Assembly (NCBI RefSeq): GCF_001039355.2
Contig: NW_019775713.1
Coordinates: 431,949-473,902, forward strand
Reading direction: 5' to 3'
Source: Lingula anatina
Taxonomy: Eukaryota > Brachiopoda > Lingulata > Lingulida > Lingulidae
DNA length: 41,954 bases
The notes below the pieces were generated by a model. It worked only from the letters and a program-made list of their open reading frames with translations. It was not told where the DNA came from and ran no database searches. Positions 19,028 to 32,812 of this stretch are shown here, one piece after another (positions within the stretch are counted from its first letter, which is position 1; each line of letters begins with the position of its first letter). The translations under genes were made by a program, and so were the position numbers.

Positions 19028-21557
19028 ATAGAAAAAAAGTAAACATAACCATTCTGTTTTTTTTATATTTATTTTCTTTTTAAATTCTACATAACCAGGA
19101 TCTCCGGTATGCGATTTCGGTCTTGATAGCTATATCAATAAAGACGGTTTGCTTATCTCACTGAATGTTGGTTCCTTTTTGGCTGTCAGCCATTTGATGA
19201 AAACATTCAAAATGAGCTCAGGTTGTTTCAAGTTATCTCTGAAGCTCAGGGTGTGATGAGCTCAGCGTGTATTCATGGGAGCAGGCGCTTTAATGCAAAT
19301 AAAGTTTCCGTCTTAAGACCTCATGGCAAGATTAACGACATCGGTCAATCGTTACATGAAGTTATGAAATCTAGGCGACACGGGGTGGCGCACGGCATTT
19401 TTAATCCCAAGCTTTTCATAAACTATTCAAAGCTATTCAAGATATTTGCAACAACATCAAGTATAAAACGAAGTCAAATAGCTATAATACATTGTTTATT
19501 GCTTATCCAATCTTTGGCAAAAAATAACTTACTGTACACAGAGAGAGAAAAGCAAACCATATTTACAAAGTGATAACATGTAGGCCATATTGGATTGTGA
19601 AGTTTTTACACTATAGCAAAGTAAACAAATTTTTTAACGTTTACAAGGAATTTACGGATGAAAAATTACTGTTATTTCAAATATGTACCTATAATATTTG
19701 GCAAATCAAAAATTCTAACTAAATATTTCTGAAATACCTGTTAACATTTCGAAATTGTTTTATGAATGATTGCTTTTTCATGACCATCACATAAAATATT
19801 AGAATTGTTCACAAAAGTTGTTACATATTTTGATTGAAAGAAATTCATGGACATACTAAGGAAGTCCCTTAATGTGACTTGTACTAATCACAAACTGTGA
19901 CTGTTAAAGACTATTTGGAAAGAACCAGTGTTCAAAATGATTTAGTTAAAAATATAGTCAATTTAACATTTTTTAAACCATTTTGCATTTTAATATTTTA
20001 TATTTTCATTTACCAAATTTATTATTTTTTTGACTGTTTATGAAGAAGAGAAATTTTACTAATGCACAACAGAAAATCAGTAAAAAAAGGTAGCACTGTC
20101 TAGTCATCATCAGTGGACTTGCTCGGAAGACATTCTGGCTGAAGCAATTAGGTACTAATTTTCATTTAAGATATCCGATATAATAGAAATCACCAAAACA
20201 TGATTAAAAGCATAACACATTTCAATGAGGATAAAAGCATATGACTAAGTGCCATACAGTGTACTTTGCAATAATCAATTTTGATCAAATAGAGAAAAAT
20301 TACAATTTAATGAAATTCTCAAAAGTAAAATTCCAATCTCAATCTAAAACATTTATTCTCAATCCTGCCCATAATAATGTGAAGCACATGTACATGTAAT
20401 AAATTCTTATAAAACTGATATTAATACAGGTAGTTTAACAATGATATATATATATATATTCATTTATATATATATGGCGTGTAGCAAATGTACATAGTCT
20501 CTTTAACAACTAGAATGATCCTTTTCTTCATTCAGGACATAAGCAACAATTAATAGTTATCAAAATATAGCTTGCACCAAGTTTGAGGTCACAGGATTCT
20601 GGCCAACTTCTCAAATCTCATGTCTGCTTTAAATGAAAAGGCCAATTCCTTCTAATCCATCTCATGCAACAATATAAGTATGAAGTAACTTTGTACATTA
20701 TGGTCTATAATTCACACAAAATAACACACATGATAAAATTATTAATACTATAGTTGTGAAAAATTACTTGCTCATTGTAAGCAAACAATATATTTTTGTT
20801 ACATTACATTGGCCATTGGCACCATTGGTAGGAAGAAACTCATCTTCCTAGAAATCATTTTTGTTTGTTCTAGAAAACATTATTATATAACTTTTGGTTA
20901 TACAAATATGACTGTTATCATACAAACCAAACGGCACTCTTAGCGTAAAGACACCCCCCCCTTGTCATGCTTGCTAAAGTACACGTACTTTCCAATGCAT
21001 GATGCATTTTCTGCAACACAAATGCTTTTCTTTTTCCTTTGTGGTATGACACTGTACTTTGCACAGCAAAAGGTAAAGACATACAAGTGTATTTCACTTG
21101 TAAAAGTCACTCAGAACTGCTTTGATATATTTTTTAATAAATTCTAGTTCTGCGACTGTAAATATTACCAAGTCTTGTAATCTGTGACTTTGTGCCCATG
21201 GACATAACGTTTATTCAAAATTCAGAGTAAAACACATATTTTAACCTGAAGGTTGACTTTTCTTGTCAATGGCATTAATATTATCCATATGGACCTTCTT
21301 GTGTAAAAATACCTTTCTATGTAAATTGAGCTGCTGATAACTGCAGAATTATTAGTATAGTAACTGGGGCTCCCAATTTACAGTCTGTATGATTTTGTGA
21401 AAGTAAATTGAGCCATTAGCAACTCCCAAAAGAACAGTGTGATACAGAGCTGAGAAATCCGTATTCAGTGTCATGGTGAATACCCCTTTTCAGGGTTGGC
21501 CATTCCCCGTAAATGCACTAACATTACAAGTCACAACTCCCACACACTGTCAAATCA
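19028..21557. other. Region downstream of the RGS gene, no recognised gene
   Basis: This holds the RGS 3' UTR at its right end, with a - strand AATAAA at 21210-21215 (348 nt past the stop). An open stretch at 19190-19573 (+) is not assignable. A TA-rich tract lies at 20444-20475. The rest is AT-rich without visible structure. Confidence 0.5.
21210..21215 (-). terminator. Candidate poly(A) signal of the RGS gene
   Basis: AATAAA on the - strand, about 345 nt after the RGS stop codon. Other A-rich variants nearby (near 21135) are possible. Confidence 0.35.
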
Positions 21558-24500
21558 TCATGAGATCAGCTGCTTGTACATTTGTGACTGCAAAAATCGT
21601 GGGTACGAGTCCTTCTCCATCAATCCCTGAATGCGTTTCTGTGCAGCGTCAAATGCATGACGGTCAGGATGTCGGATAGTGTGTAAAGTTGCAAGGCGAG
21701 TTTTTGAGTCCAGGTTGATCTGCAAAATAAAGAGTTGAAACCATTTAGTTTAACAAATTTCACCATATTTTCATATAGATGTAAACATGGGTTCCATACC
21801 TACTGTTTTGTGATGAAGTTTCCTTTGAAATTGGCATTGTGTAATTTGATTTGTAATAAAAATCTAAAATAACATTTGAATGGACTTCAGACATTTCACA
21901 TGGGAATCAAACAAGGTAGCCCAAAATCTCATTACTTAGCATAAAATCAAATGAAATTTCATGGGATTTAGAGGAGAGTGGGGTCAGAAACAATGTGACA
22001 TCAGTGATTGTGGTATGACAATGAATAAAAGCCGACATAAGTAATCCATAGATCTTTTTCTGGTTGTTTTCTGTTGAATTAGTCTATTGCATGACGTAAT
22101 AAATTAACCGTGTTTTGCATGCAATTTTGTACTGCCCGGCACATTAAGGCTTCATTATTTTTGTTGAAGGGTTCACCCTATCTCACACAGATCCTTGCAC
22201 ATTTTAAAGTCCTGTATGACATCGCAAATCTTGGATGATTTCCTTTCACTCACCTCCTTGGGTGCCTGGACAGCAACAAAATCACTGTAGACTTTCTGTG
22301 CTTTGTCGGCCAGCTTGCTCAGCTTGGTGTTCTTGAACTCCTCACATGCAATCCAGAACTCTATATTCTCTTCACTAAATTCTGTGCGTAGAAACTCTTG
22401 AAATAAACCAAGGCCACCTGAAGAATAAAAAAGCATAGATGGTTTTGATGGTACATATACAGATATACTGATACAGGACCATAGGCAAACTGATGGGTCA
22501 TGGGTGAGAAAAAAAAAGTCTTTTGAGCAGAAAAGGTCCATTCTGAATCAAAATTTAATTCAGGTTCAATTCCATTTCTTTAGTTTGGTAAACTAACAAA
22601 AAAAGGCCCCCTTCATTTGAAAATGCAGGCTACAAATTTGGGACAATAAGAGTAGCAGTGGTAAATTTAAGACAGCAATCTTTGTAATGTATGTGATATC
22701 AAGCGGTGTAAATCCTGGATGGAACAATTGTATTTTCAAACTGACAAGTCTTACTGAATATATGTAAACAATATGAAACTATACGTGAATATATACATTA
22801 TTTGTGGACACCAAAATCAACTAAATAATCAGTTATTCCCTGTTTTAGCCATGCAAGTTTGTAAATCAGTTAAAACAATTTGCAATTCAGTCAATATTTT
22901 TTCAAGATGTGTCTTAAACACTTGGTAAACAGAAAACATGTAAACAGGAGTTCTGGGAAATTCTCCATCTTTACTAAAACACCTACACCTAATCATTATT
23001 TTCCAGGAAACCAATTCACAGGATGAAGAAACCATTAGTGCTTTCAGACAAAAAAAAAAAAAAAAAAAAAAAAAAGGTGCTAACAAAAAGGTTATAATCT
23101 TCATGTTTGTGTTGTAAAGAGGGGTGCTCCTATGATGAATGCCCAAGTTATGTTGGCAGAAGTGTTGATCCCAAAAGACATTTCCTCTGGCCTTTTCCAT
23201 TATCGATGATGGTTTTTCAGTTAACAGGTTGGTGTGGTATGCCTACCTATACCAGCCTTCATTTCCTCAAGTACCCTGAGTATGTTTATACTGGTATTTC
23301 TATAATTTTTAGGTTTAGTTATTGTATTTTTCAGAGATCACATGCAGCTGAGATGTACATGCACATTGGACTACTGGCTATTTTATTTGTGTGAAAGTTG
23401 GAAAAAATTAGGGAAAAAAACTGAATTTGATTAAAAGTTTTCTTAATTACATGATATTTATGATACGTTATATCTATCTCGCTACATAATTCTGTTCTTT
23501 TATTTTTCTTTCTTTTAAACTTATTCAAACTATTATCATGACAGGTATGTCATTTCATAGGTGACTGTAGCAGATTATCAAATAAAATATCATGACATTA
23601 CAGGTATATAGAAAAAATTATATCAAGAAAAATTTGTACAGTTTGCCAATCTGTGAAAGTGCCAGTCACTAAAAAAATAAATTACCAACAGCTTCCGAAT
23701 CTTACAAATACAAAAGTCTTGGAACAAATTTAATGCTGACATTGAGCATTGTTTTTTCAAAGATGATAAACAAATTCTCACCTGGTATTTTAGTTGTTAA
23801 CATTTGCTTTGTTAAATATGGACTATTACATTCATCTATGCCCATGCTATTCAAGTGTCCGAAAAATCAAGCTTTGGCATTTCTGACACCTAGAAATTGC
23901 TAAAAGCCCAGGCTTTCTCCCTAACAAGTTCAGATCACTTAAGTCCCTGGATTTAAAGCATTAAATCTGTAATCTGCCAAATTTCTAAGAGGTTAGATTA
24001 CAAGTTCCCAGACTCCTCTATGCAATCGACTGGGTCAGAAGGTACGCACAGCATGTGCACTTTATCTAATGGGGCCAGCTACTAAAGAATGACATAGGAA
24101 ATCTGACCACACTAAATAACAGAAGAAAAAAAGCATTGACCAAATTTTGATTTTACTTCTTTTTATACTTTATATATACTACATTAACTCGTTCCTTATT
24201 ATTTGAACAATAAAATAAGTATTAATTAATATAAATATTATATCAGATGAGAGCTTCTTAGGCCAGACTTGTACATGGTGCTTATCTATATAGCTATCAA
24301 ATGAGTTCTCAGCTTACCTTATATATTTAGTTGTTGAAAAGTAATAAATTTTCTCAATAATTGGTCAGACTGCCAAAATGAGTTGTGTTTCTGAACAGAA
24401 CCCTCTGTACATCTCCCTATTTAAAAACTATATAATCTTTGTTTTATTTCTATCTGAACACTGGCATTCCCAGTGGTGTCACTATTGAGGGATCATTGGA

Positions 24501-27500
24501 TGGTCAGAACAAAATCACCCCTTTATCTCCCAGATGTTAAGCCTGTGCCTTACTCAATTTAACAAGTAATACAAAATGTCACTTCCAGCTTTTATAGTTA
24601 GTTAAAATTCAATGGCCAAATCAAATGCAGGGGACCGGGGTGGGGTGGGGGGTTGAGGAGAGGGGGTTCTGCTTGGGTAACTCTCTTACTTTCGAATTCA
24701 GATACTCACATTTATCTGCCAATAAAGCTTCAAAGGACTGACTCCACTTGCCAGCTTGACTTGGCGTGGGTTGCAGTGTGCGTGCTGGCTCCACTGTTAC
24801 AACACTGTCTGTGTGGGTGCGCCGTACTTGCCGTAGTCGTCGTTTTACATCTTTCACTCTGAAAAAATACAGATGACATTGAGATGAAATTAAACATGCA
24901 AATTTCACATGCCATCCCCTGTAGCGATGCCAAACACTAATTGTCAGTGACAAGTCTTTTTCAATTTATACAACTTTTAATTTCCTGCGCTAACTAGTGA
25001 TGTCAAATATTGTAATAAATGTATACAGTGATCAAAACCTATATTTTCCATCCAATTATAATACTAGACATGCAAATGGCACAAAAAAGGGCAACTATCA
25101 AAAAAAAAAAAAAAAATTACTTCAATTTTACCAACACCATCCAACAGTTGTGAAAATGAAAATTCATATAACTTTAGTCATATGCACATGTGGATTATAT
25201 ATGGCTATAAACCAACTTTGCACGTCCATCTTGCAAATCAAACTGAGTAAGCATAGTATACATCTGTATTAACTATACCCTAGACCGTCAGAAGAGGTTT
25301 TTATCTGATCAAAACCCTTACATTATCAATGACTTCTCCATACCACCTAGCTTAAACCATAAGGATTAGACATAAAACTGTTGCTGACTTGCATATTTAC
25401 CTAATGAAAAGCACTGGTCTACCCATGGTCACGTTCATCTTACTCTGACAACAAAAGCTGATAATGCAAGTTTTATAGGCTCAGCACAGGATGCATTTCA
25501 ACTACAAGCATCAATAGAAACTGCATCAGGTACGCATAAGCTGTGCAAGTCGTCATGGTAATGTAGTCAAATGATTATCACGTTCCTATAACAATACCAA
25601 ATTAGAAAACTAATGTGATTTCCTCCAATAACTTGATATATCTCCATGGCAACTTCCCACATACGTATAAGTATATATATATAATATATAAATGTATCCA
25701 CCCCCGCTTATAGTGAAGGTCAGGCTCACATGCACTACTAATATCTGACTTCTTTCCCATATATCCCTCTTATCATTGTGTTTCTAATTCAACCAATAAG
25801 ACAGGAACAGATGCAGCTGATATATATATATTTGGGAGGTGCTTTTGATGTTAACCCTTAACTGCCAGGCAACTTAAAATTATCATTTTTATTTGCATCC
25901 ATAATTCTACAAATTTACACCAATTTGAGTATGATCAAATAAAAATAGTTAAACGTATTATGATACTAAAAACTGAAATTCTTATCATTTTTAAACTGTG
26001 GGCATCATCTGTTTTTGTTTTTCATCATTATTTAAGCCATTCTAACAATCATTTTATTTTTCACAGCAAGAAAAGGTTTCTATACCTAACACAAGCAACT
26101 TCAAACACCCTATGTAGTCTACATTAAAGAGATCAATGAGAAAAATATTGGAATCATCCTTTGGAATCCATAATGCTTAATATTCCTAATGAGTTCCCTG
26201 TAATATCAATATAGAATAAATTATTTTTTTGCCATTTCTCAATTTCTCATGTAGGATTGATGATATTTAATTAAAATTCAGATCGATAATTAACAGATTT
26301 TTTTCACTTGTAATGAATGCCTTAGAATGCTTTGGGAAAACAGAATGTGAAAAAAACAGAAATATTTAATATGTAAAGAAAGAAGTTTCGTGAGAGGAAA
26401 AAACCTGCAGACATTCCCTAACGATAAATTACTCAGGTAAGTGAGATGGAAGGACAGGCTTAATACAAAGAAGGTGAATAGACTCCGCAGCAGCTGACCT
26501 ATTAAATAACTTGTCTTCACAGCTGGCAGCATCACTTCCCTCAGGCAGCAGAAGAAATCCAAATATCAATCGGCCATGATCAAGAGATAACACCTACGCA
26601 GGATGGAAAAGGATCCCGCCGTAAGAACACCAAGCTCAAAGGCATGGAGGTTCAGAAATTTGAAAGTAGGGCCCCAAAAGCACTGCTCTTTTGGCAGGAA
26701 AAGGTCCACTCTGCTAGTCAAAATTTGATCAAAATTCTAGGTCATTTCCCTCAAGTTTGATCAGCTATAAATATAGCTATAAAACCCCCTTGAAATTGCT
26801 TTCTACAGGCCTGCTTCATTCCCCTTAACCTCACCTTTTAAATTCTTTTTAGAACTCAGACTGTTAATACTCATTTTAATTGCAAACTGTAACTCACATT
26901 CTGCATGAAACTTTGTTGAAATGTGTCAAATAATTTAACTGGTTACTTTGAGCAAAACTGTACACTACCACAAATTACTTTTACCGAATGTATTCTAGAA
27001 CAGAAATAACAATTGGTTCAGGGCCTCAAAATCTAATTCATTTAATATATATGGCATATTGTTGTATTAGTTTGAATAGCGGGATGCATAAAGCCAATTA
27101 TCTCTTTTTTTTAATTCATCAGCATTTCCTGGACTTGGGGTATCCCTGTGCCATCATCAAACAGTTTTCTGCCTGATTCAGTAATGTTGAACAAGACTTC
27201 TCATTTAAATTGTAACTATTTACGTCACCAACTGACAAACCCAGGAGATAAATTACCCTTTCCTCTTCAAGGCGAATCCCACCGTCACGTCATGCTGTCA
27301 AGTTTAACTGACAACTCTAGGGATAAAAAAAGCAACCTAACCAATAGTTTCCTGGAATTGAGCAAAGAAGCTACTTTATTTTAGTTTGACCCTGTCTGTA
27401 TGATCGCAGATGATCAGTGACTTTGAAATTAGATAAAATTTGCATCATAAACTGATTAGTGCCACTAGAAAATTAACTCAGAGAACATGACAGGCTAAGC

Positions 27501-30500
27501 TTAAAATAATTGTCAGAAATATATAAATACTTCCATGATACTCAGTTTAGAATAAAAAAAATTACAAACCCATATTATTGAGAATGCACTAAGTATTTTC
27601 ATTTCCGAAATTATTGTAAATGACAGAACTTAACAAAATGAACTATATATATAAATTAGAACAAAGCTCACTGGTTTGGGTCCATGCCATTGTACAAATT
27701 GTAAATTTCTGGATGCAAATTGATTTAATTGAACACGTAAAGACTGTCCTTCCTTCAGGTTATAAAATAGAATTTAAATTGCAAAAACAAAGTATGAAAA
27801 ACATTGAGATGACATTTCTAATGAGAAACCAAGGAGTTTAAAGCAAGAATGGATTTCAATTAAATCTCAGGAAAATCCAGCCGGTCAAGCGTATCTCTAA
27901 AACTCTGGCAGTTGACCAGAAATTTGCTGGCTGATATATATTTCCAGGAAATCTGAAAAAGGGAAGATGGTCAACTTGACTGCTATCTGACCCCAGGATT
28001 ATCTTTTCCATGAATCCATTACCAGGAAAGCATGCCTGCCCACTTCTTGTAAACTGAGTCTTTGGATCTGCAATTGTTTCATGATCAACACAGCTCTTCA
28101 TTTCCTCCTTTTTGTTTCCTTTTTTTTTCATTCATTTAAAGGTACACTCTCATTTAAAATTTCATAGGGTCTGGTCATATTATTTAAGTCTACATATCCT
28201 GCACAGCTACAAATCTTTCCCAATTCAGACCTTAAAAAATATAAAACCCATCAAATAAGGCCTGTCATTTAGAGCTTAATCACTGAATTAGGAATGTATT
28301 AAAACATCAAATCAAAGTACATGGACGAGTTGAGCAATCATTGGTGAGTTAAAAGAATTGCCCCCCCTCCCCCCCAAAGAAAATTCATTTCAGCAAGTTA
28401 ATCCTGCATAGTGTATCTTTAAACTGATTTCATTTATATTCTTTTTGGTATCATTTAATTCTAATTCATGTTAATACAATTTCTTTCTTAGTAAATATGT
28501 GAAATAACAATCCACAAGACGGTAAAAAAAGTCAAGGCCCTTTGATGAAGGATCAATACATCACACCTCATAGGTAAAAAGTTCTCTTTAGAAATGATTA
28601 ATGTTTTTACACATTATCATAAAAGAGACAATAAAATACACATTTATATGTTATTATAATATAATAACATTTATATTTTATTATATAAAAGACAATAAAA
28701 TGCCTATTTCACCAAACCCACAAGATGTTTTGTTTTTAACCTTCCCATTTAAATTTCCATTCAAATAGCCTGCATTTATACATTTCCTTTCCGTGTTATT
28801 GAAGCCATGATACCGTTATCTTCCCATAGAACAATCCTCCTACACTAAAAATAAATAATTTAAAAAACGAATGGTGCATATAACACTTCAATTATCACAG
28901 AGCTCTTTTATGAAAGAAACTTCAAAACCTTGTGTTTTGGTGCCAAGCAGATATTTAAGGAAAAGTTTAGGATGTTTTGTTAAAGAAAACGTGAGACATA
29001 AATCCAATGGTTCAGATGTAATGTTAATACCGTAATCTGGTTCTCAGTCCAGTGGTGACCTTTATTATGAGTCTTCCATGAAATAAGCACTATCACAAAT
29101 AAAAATCTTCGATTCCCTTCCAGGGCAATAACCTACCCTACCACGCATTTTACAGGTGGCAGAGGGCAATGACTTGAAAAGTTTTGACGTCATTTTATTT
29201 GTAATAGGATTCATCACCCAATTCAAAAACATAACAAACTACATCTTGCAACAGTAATTTTAATACCTGATTAACTGTTAATTAAATATGGTTGAAATAC
29301 CAGACATGCTGGCAAAGCTGGTCATTGGCAGCAATAAGAAAACCTCCCACCTAGCTGTGACTTCAGGATTACTCTAAGCTTATTACTAGTACATGAAATA
29401 TCATTTTATTTATTTCTAACAAAATTCTGACTGGTCCCATTATTATTTTTTTCCTGCTTTATACCATAGCACCCTCCAATGTGGAGAGAAATCAACAGTA
29501 ATCAAAACGTGATATTAAACAATGATGCAAATTTTAGCTGCACAAAATGCACGCGTCACCGACTGTCACTTTTTTTTTGTGGAATGACCTAAATTCAGAA
29601 TCATTTTATAAATTTACTTCCAATACTTTTTTCTCTCTTTTATGCAAATTTGTCTATTTAAGTAGTATTTTCAAAACATAATTTATCTACAATGTTTCGT
29701 TAAGAAATATCAATAACAGCATAATCCTCTACTACATTTACCTTTTGTTAATTACGTCAACTTAGTTGGTTTTACGCACTTTATGTAGTCAGACTTAATC
29801 TTTGTAGCTAAAACTGTTGACATCATTCATATAATTATTGTGTCCTTCTGTAGGAGCAGTGACAGTTATGGAGACACTATAACTTACATTTACGTCATCA
29901 CCCATAACTAGCTAGGGTTGATAACCTTACTAACCCATTTCATCATCTAATTCAATCCATGCGTGTATTAGGTCAGTGACATTTCTACAGGTCTAGAAGG
30001 GGAGAATCGTTTAAATCAATGTTTTTGAAGTTTGTGAGTGTTTATAATAATCCAAAAAGAGATATAATTATTAACAAACTGATATTCAAAATAAACTTCC
30101 ATGTTTTTGAAATTTTGTGTGTTTATGATAAATAAAAAACATATCTAATGATGTATAAACTAATATTTAAAAAAAAGCTAAACATGAAACATGTCAGATT
30201 TTGCCTTTTCAAAAGTATTTTTTTGTCTATACATATTGATAGAAAGCAAGAAAAACTATACATATTTAATTTTTTAATGCTCTATTATCCTGCCCAGTAA
30301 CTTTTTTCTGTGATGAAATAAAACTGAATGAAAGAGGTTTAATATCCTGTCTTGGCTTCTATAGCCATCTGGTGAGCACAACTTGAATGAGACCTTTGCA
30401 GTGTCCAATGCTCAATGTTCTCAAACTTGGCTCAAATTTGGCTTCTTCACAAAAATACCTAACTAGTTTTAAGGGAAAACAACTGCTTGTATGATATCCA

Positions 30501-32723
30501 TATTTCACAAAAATACATTGTTAACAACTCATAGAAATAAAATGAATTCTATTTTACCACTTCAATGGCAGTCAACGCAATTATTCTGGAATTTGTGCTT
30601 GCCACCAAACCATGTGACCTCCATAGATGATTACACTCTGTAATAATCTCTTACTAAGTGAGTATTACAAAAAAATGATCTTTTTAGAAAAAAACCCCAG
30701 GGACTAAATTTGAATGTCGGCATGGATTCACTAACCATTAGTAAGTATGGGAAAATTGTTGTTTACCCCAGGAAAATTCTTTGGCCAAAAGAATTTTTTT
30801 TTGCCAAAAAAGAACAGTTGTTATCCCTTTAAATAAATAAAAGTTCAATGCTCTTTCTAACCTCCTTTTTTACTTTCTTCTTTCAAGTTAGTACACTGAA
30901 ATAATACAGTTTTAACCATAAAACAGTGAATAAGAATGCTCTGCACAGCCATATTAAATTAAAAGGTCTACTTTCAATCATTTCCAAGCAGCTTAATTTT
31001 TGCCAATTTGAATGGAGAAGACATTAACCTATCACAGTGAGAAGCATCACAAAGCCCTACTTGACATTCTACTCTTCGTCTTTGAGAAGATTGGCACAGC
31101 ACGGCACATCAAATTATAGTGGCACGGTTTGATGTTTTTAAAGGGCAATGTTCTAGAAAGTTGCTAGTATACCACTGGTGATTCCAGGGGTTTTGTCTAA
31201 GAGGGGGAGGGGGTAAAATGATAACCCTTAGTAAATTGAAAAAAATTGCAGCAAAGAATTTGCAGGAGTTTGCAAGAAAAATTTTATTGCTGCTAATGTG
31301 CAGCCATATTGCATCAAATTTGAGGAAGGAATTGCAGTTTGCAGCAAATTTGCAGCAGGTCTGGTAATTTGCAAGATGTAAAATGTGTTAATTTCATGAC
31401 AGAAGCAAAAAAAAAAAAGCAAAAAAAAAAATAAAATAAATATATATATATAAAATGGTAGATAAGAACAATTTCAATATAATAAGTGGGATACAGGGAT
31501 TAAAAAATGCTTGGTTTTGTCGTACTTTACCAATGATATACAATTTTTGGGATAGATAGGGAGAGGGGGTAATACTGGAGCACATGATCCATAGTGCACC
31601 CACCCCTTCCAGATTCTGATTATAAAACCTGTGCTGCCAAATAAGTGTAATCTGTTTTAGTATAACTTACTAATAAATTTTATGGTTTGTGCTTCATCTT
31701 TTATAAAATCATTTCAGAACTGAGAAAAACTTTAAATCTAACTTGATTCTTTACAAAATATGAACAGAAAACAGAATGCCAGCTTGTAGAGTTCACAAAT
31801 ATAATTCCCAGACGTTTTAATTAATTTGATTAGAGTCAATTGCTTGTGCACTCGACTAGTTTATGACCTTACCTGTAATTATGTAACTTAAGTGGACGTG
31901 TGCAATTTGAATAATTAAAATTACCTTACGTAAATCTGACACGAACTGTGGAATCTTTGGGTCGCGTTATCCACTAAGTTAGACAGAAATGTAATGTCCT
32001 ATTTCGAGCCCACGCTTGAATTAAGCGTACAAAAATTATATAAGTTTAGGACATTCATCTCATATGTATATGTAAAGGTACATAACAAGCTGAGGACATA
32101 CCGATCAAAGTTGTTCATCATTCATATCATGGGTTTATTCTAAAGACTTGTATTATGCAAATTAACATACTTCATATCTAATAGTGGATCCTGAATACCA
32201 AGAAGGGAAGAGGAAAATTACCCTCACTTATGAAGCCAAGTATAGAATGACACATAGACTATACTGTAAATCGATCATCAGCTTCTTTATTCTCACTGTA
32301 GAAGTACATTTGAACATACATTATACATCTGATTAGTGACAAATGGCTAAAGAATGACTCAGATTTGGAGTAGTGCGGGGGATTTACATCTCCTGTTCAC
32401 ATGACCCACATGACAGAATAAGCGGGAATATGTGACTTAATAATGTCACATCTTGGCAACCGGTTACACTTATTTCAAGTTATTTGGAATACTTTTCATC
32501 ACTCCTGTGCACCTCAGCTTGGTATTTCATTATAATTGATGGGAGGCAAAGCGGGGTAACCTCTATGTCCCCAGATCAACCCCCCCCCCTCTTATTCTCT
32601 TCCCTATGTCATTACCCCATGGTAAAATCGCAACATTACCTGCATCAATATGGCGTCACATCTTTGAAAAAATGATGAGGGTGGTGTAGGGGTGTGGGCT
32701 AGTAATGGTGGAGAGGAATAACG

Positions 32724-32761
<38 letters not shown>

Positions 32762-32773
32762 AGAGGAATAATG

Positions 32774-32812
<39 letters not shown>

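Noticed and set aside
19190-19573. Open stretch with a protein-like start (FQVISEAQGVMSSACIHG)
   Set aside because: No family, no convincing splice acceptor, and the second half is AT-rich. Another frame over the same DNA looks equally plausible.
22173-22253. Extension of the RGS-domain ORF past the donor
   Set aside because: The RGS domain continues instead in the exon at 21558-21719, with INLDS joined in phase.
23107-23394. 95-codon + strand ORF with Cys residues
   Set aside because: No family features, hydrophobic AT-rich end, within an RGS intron.
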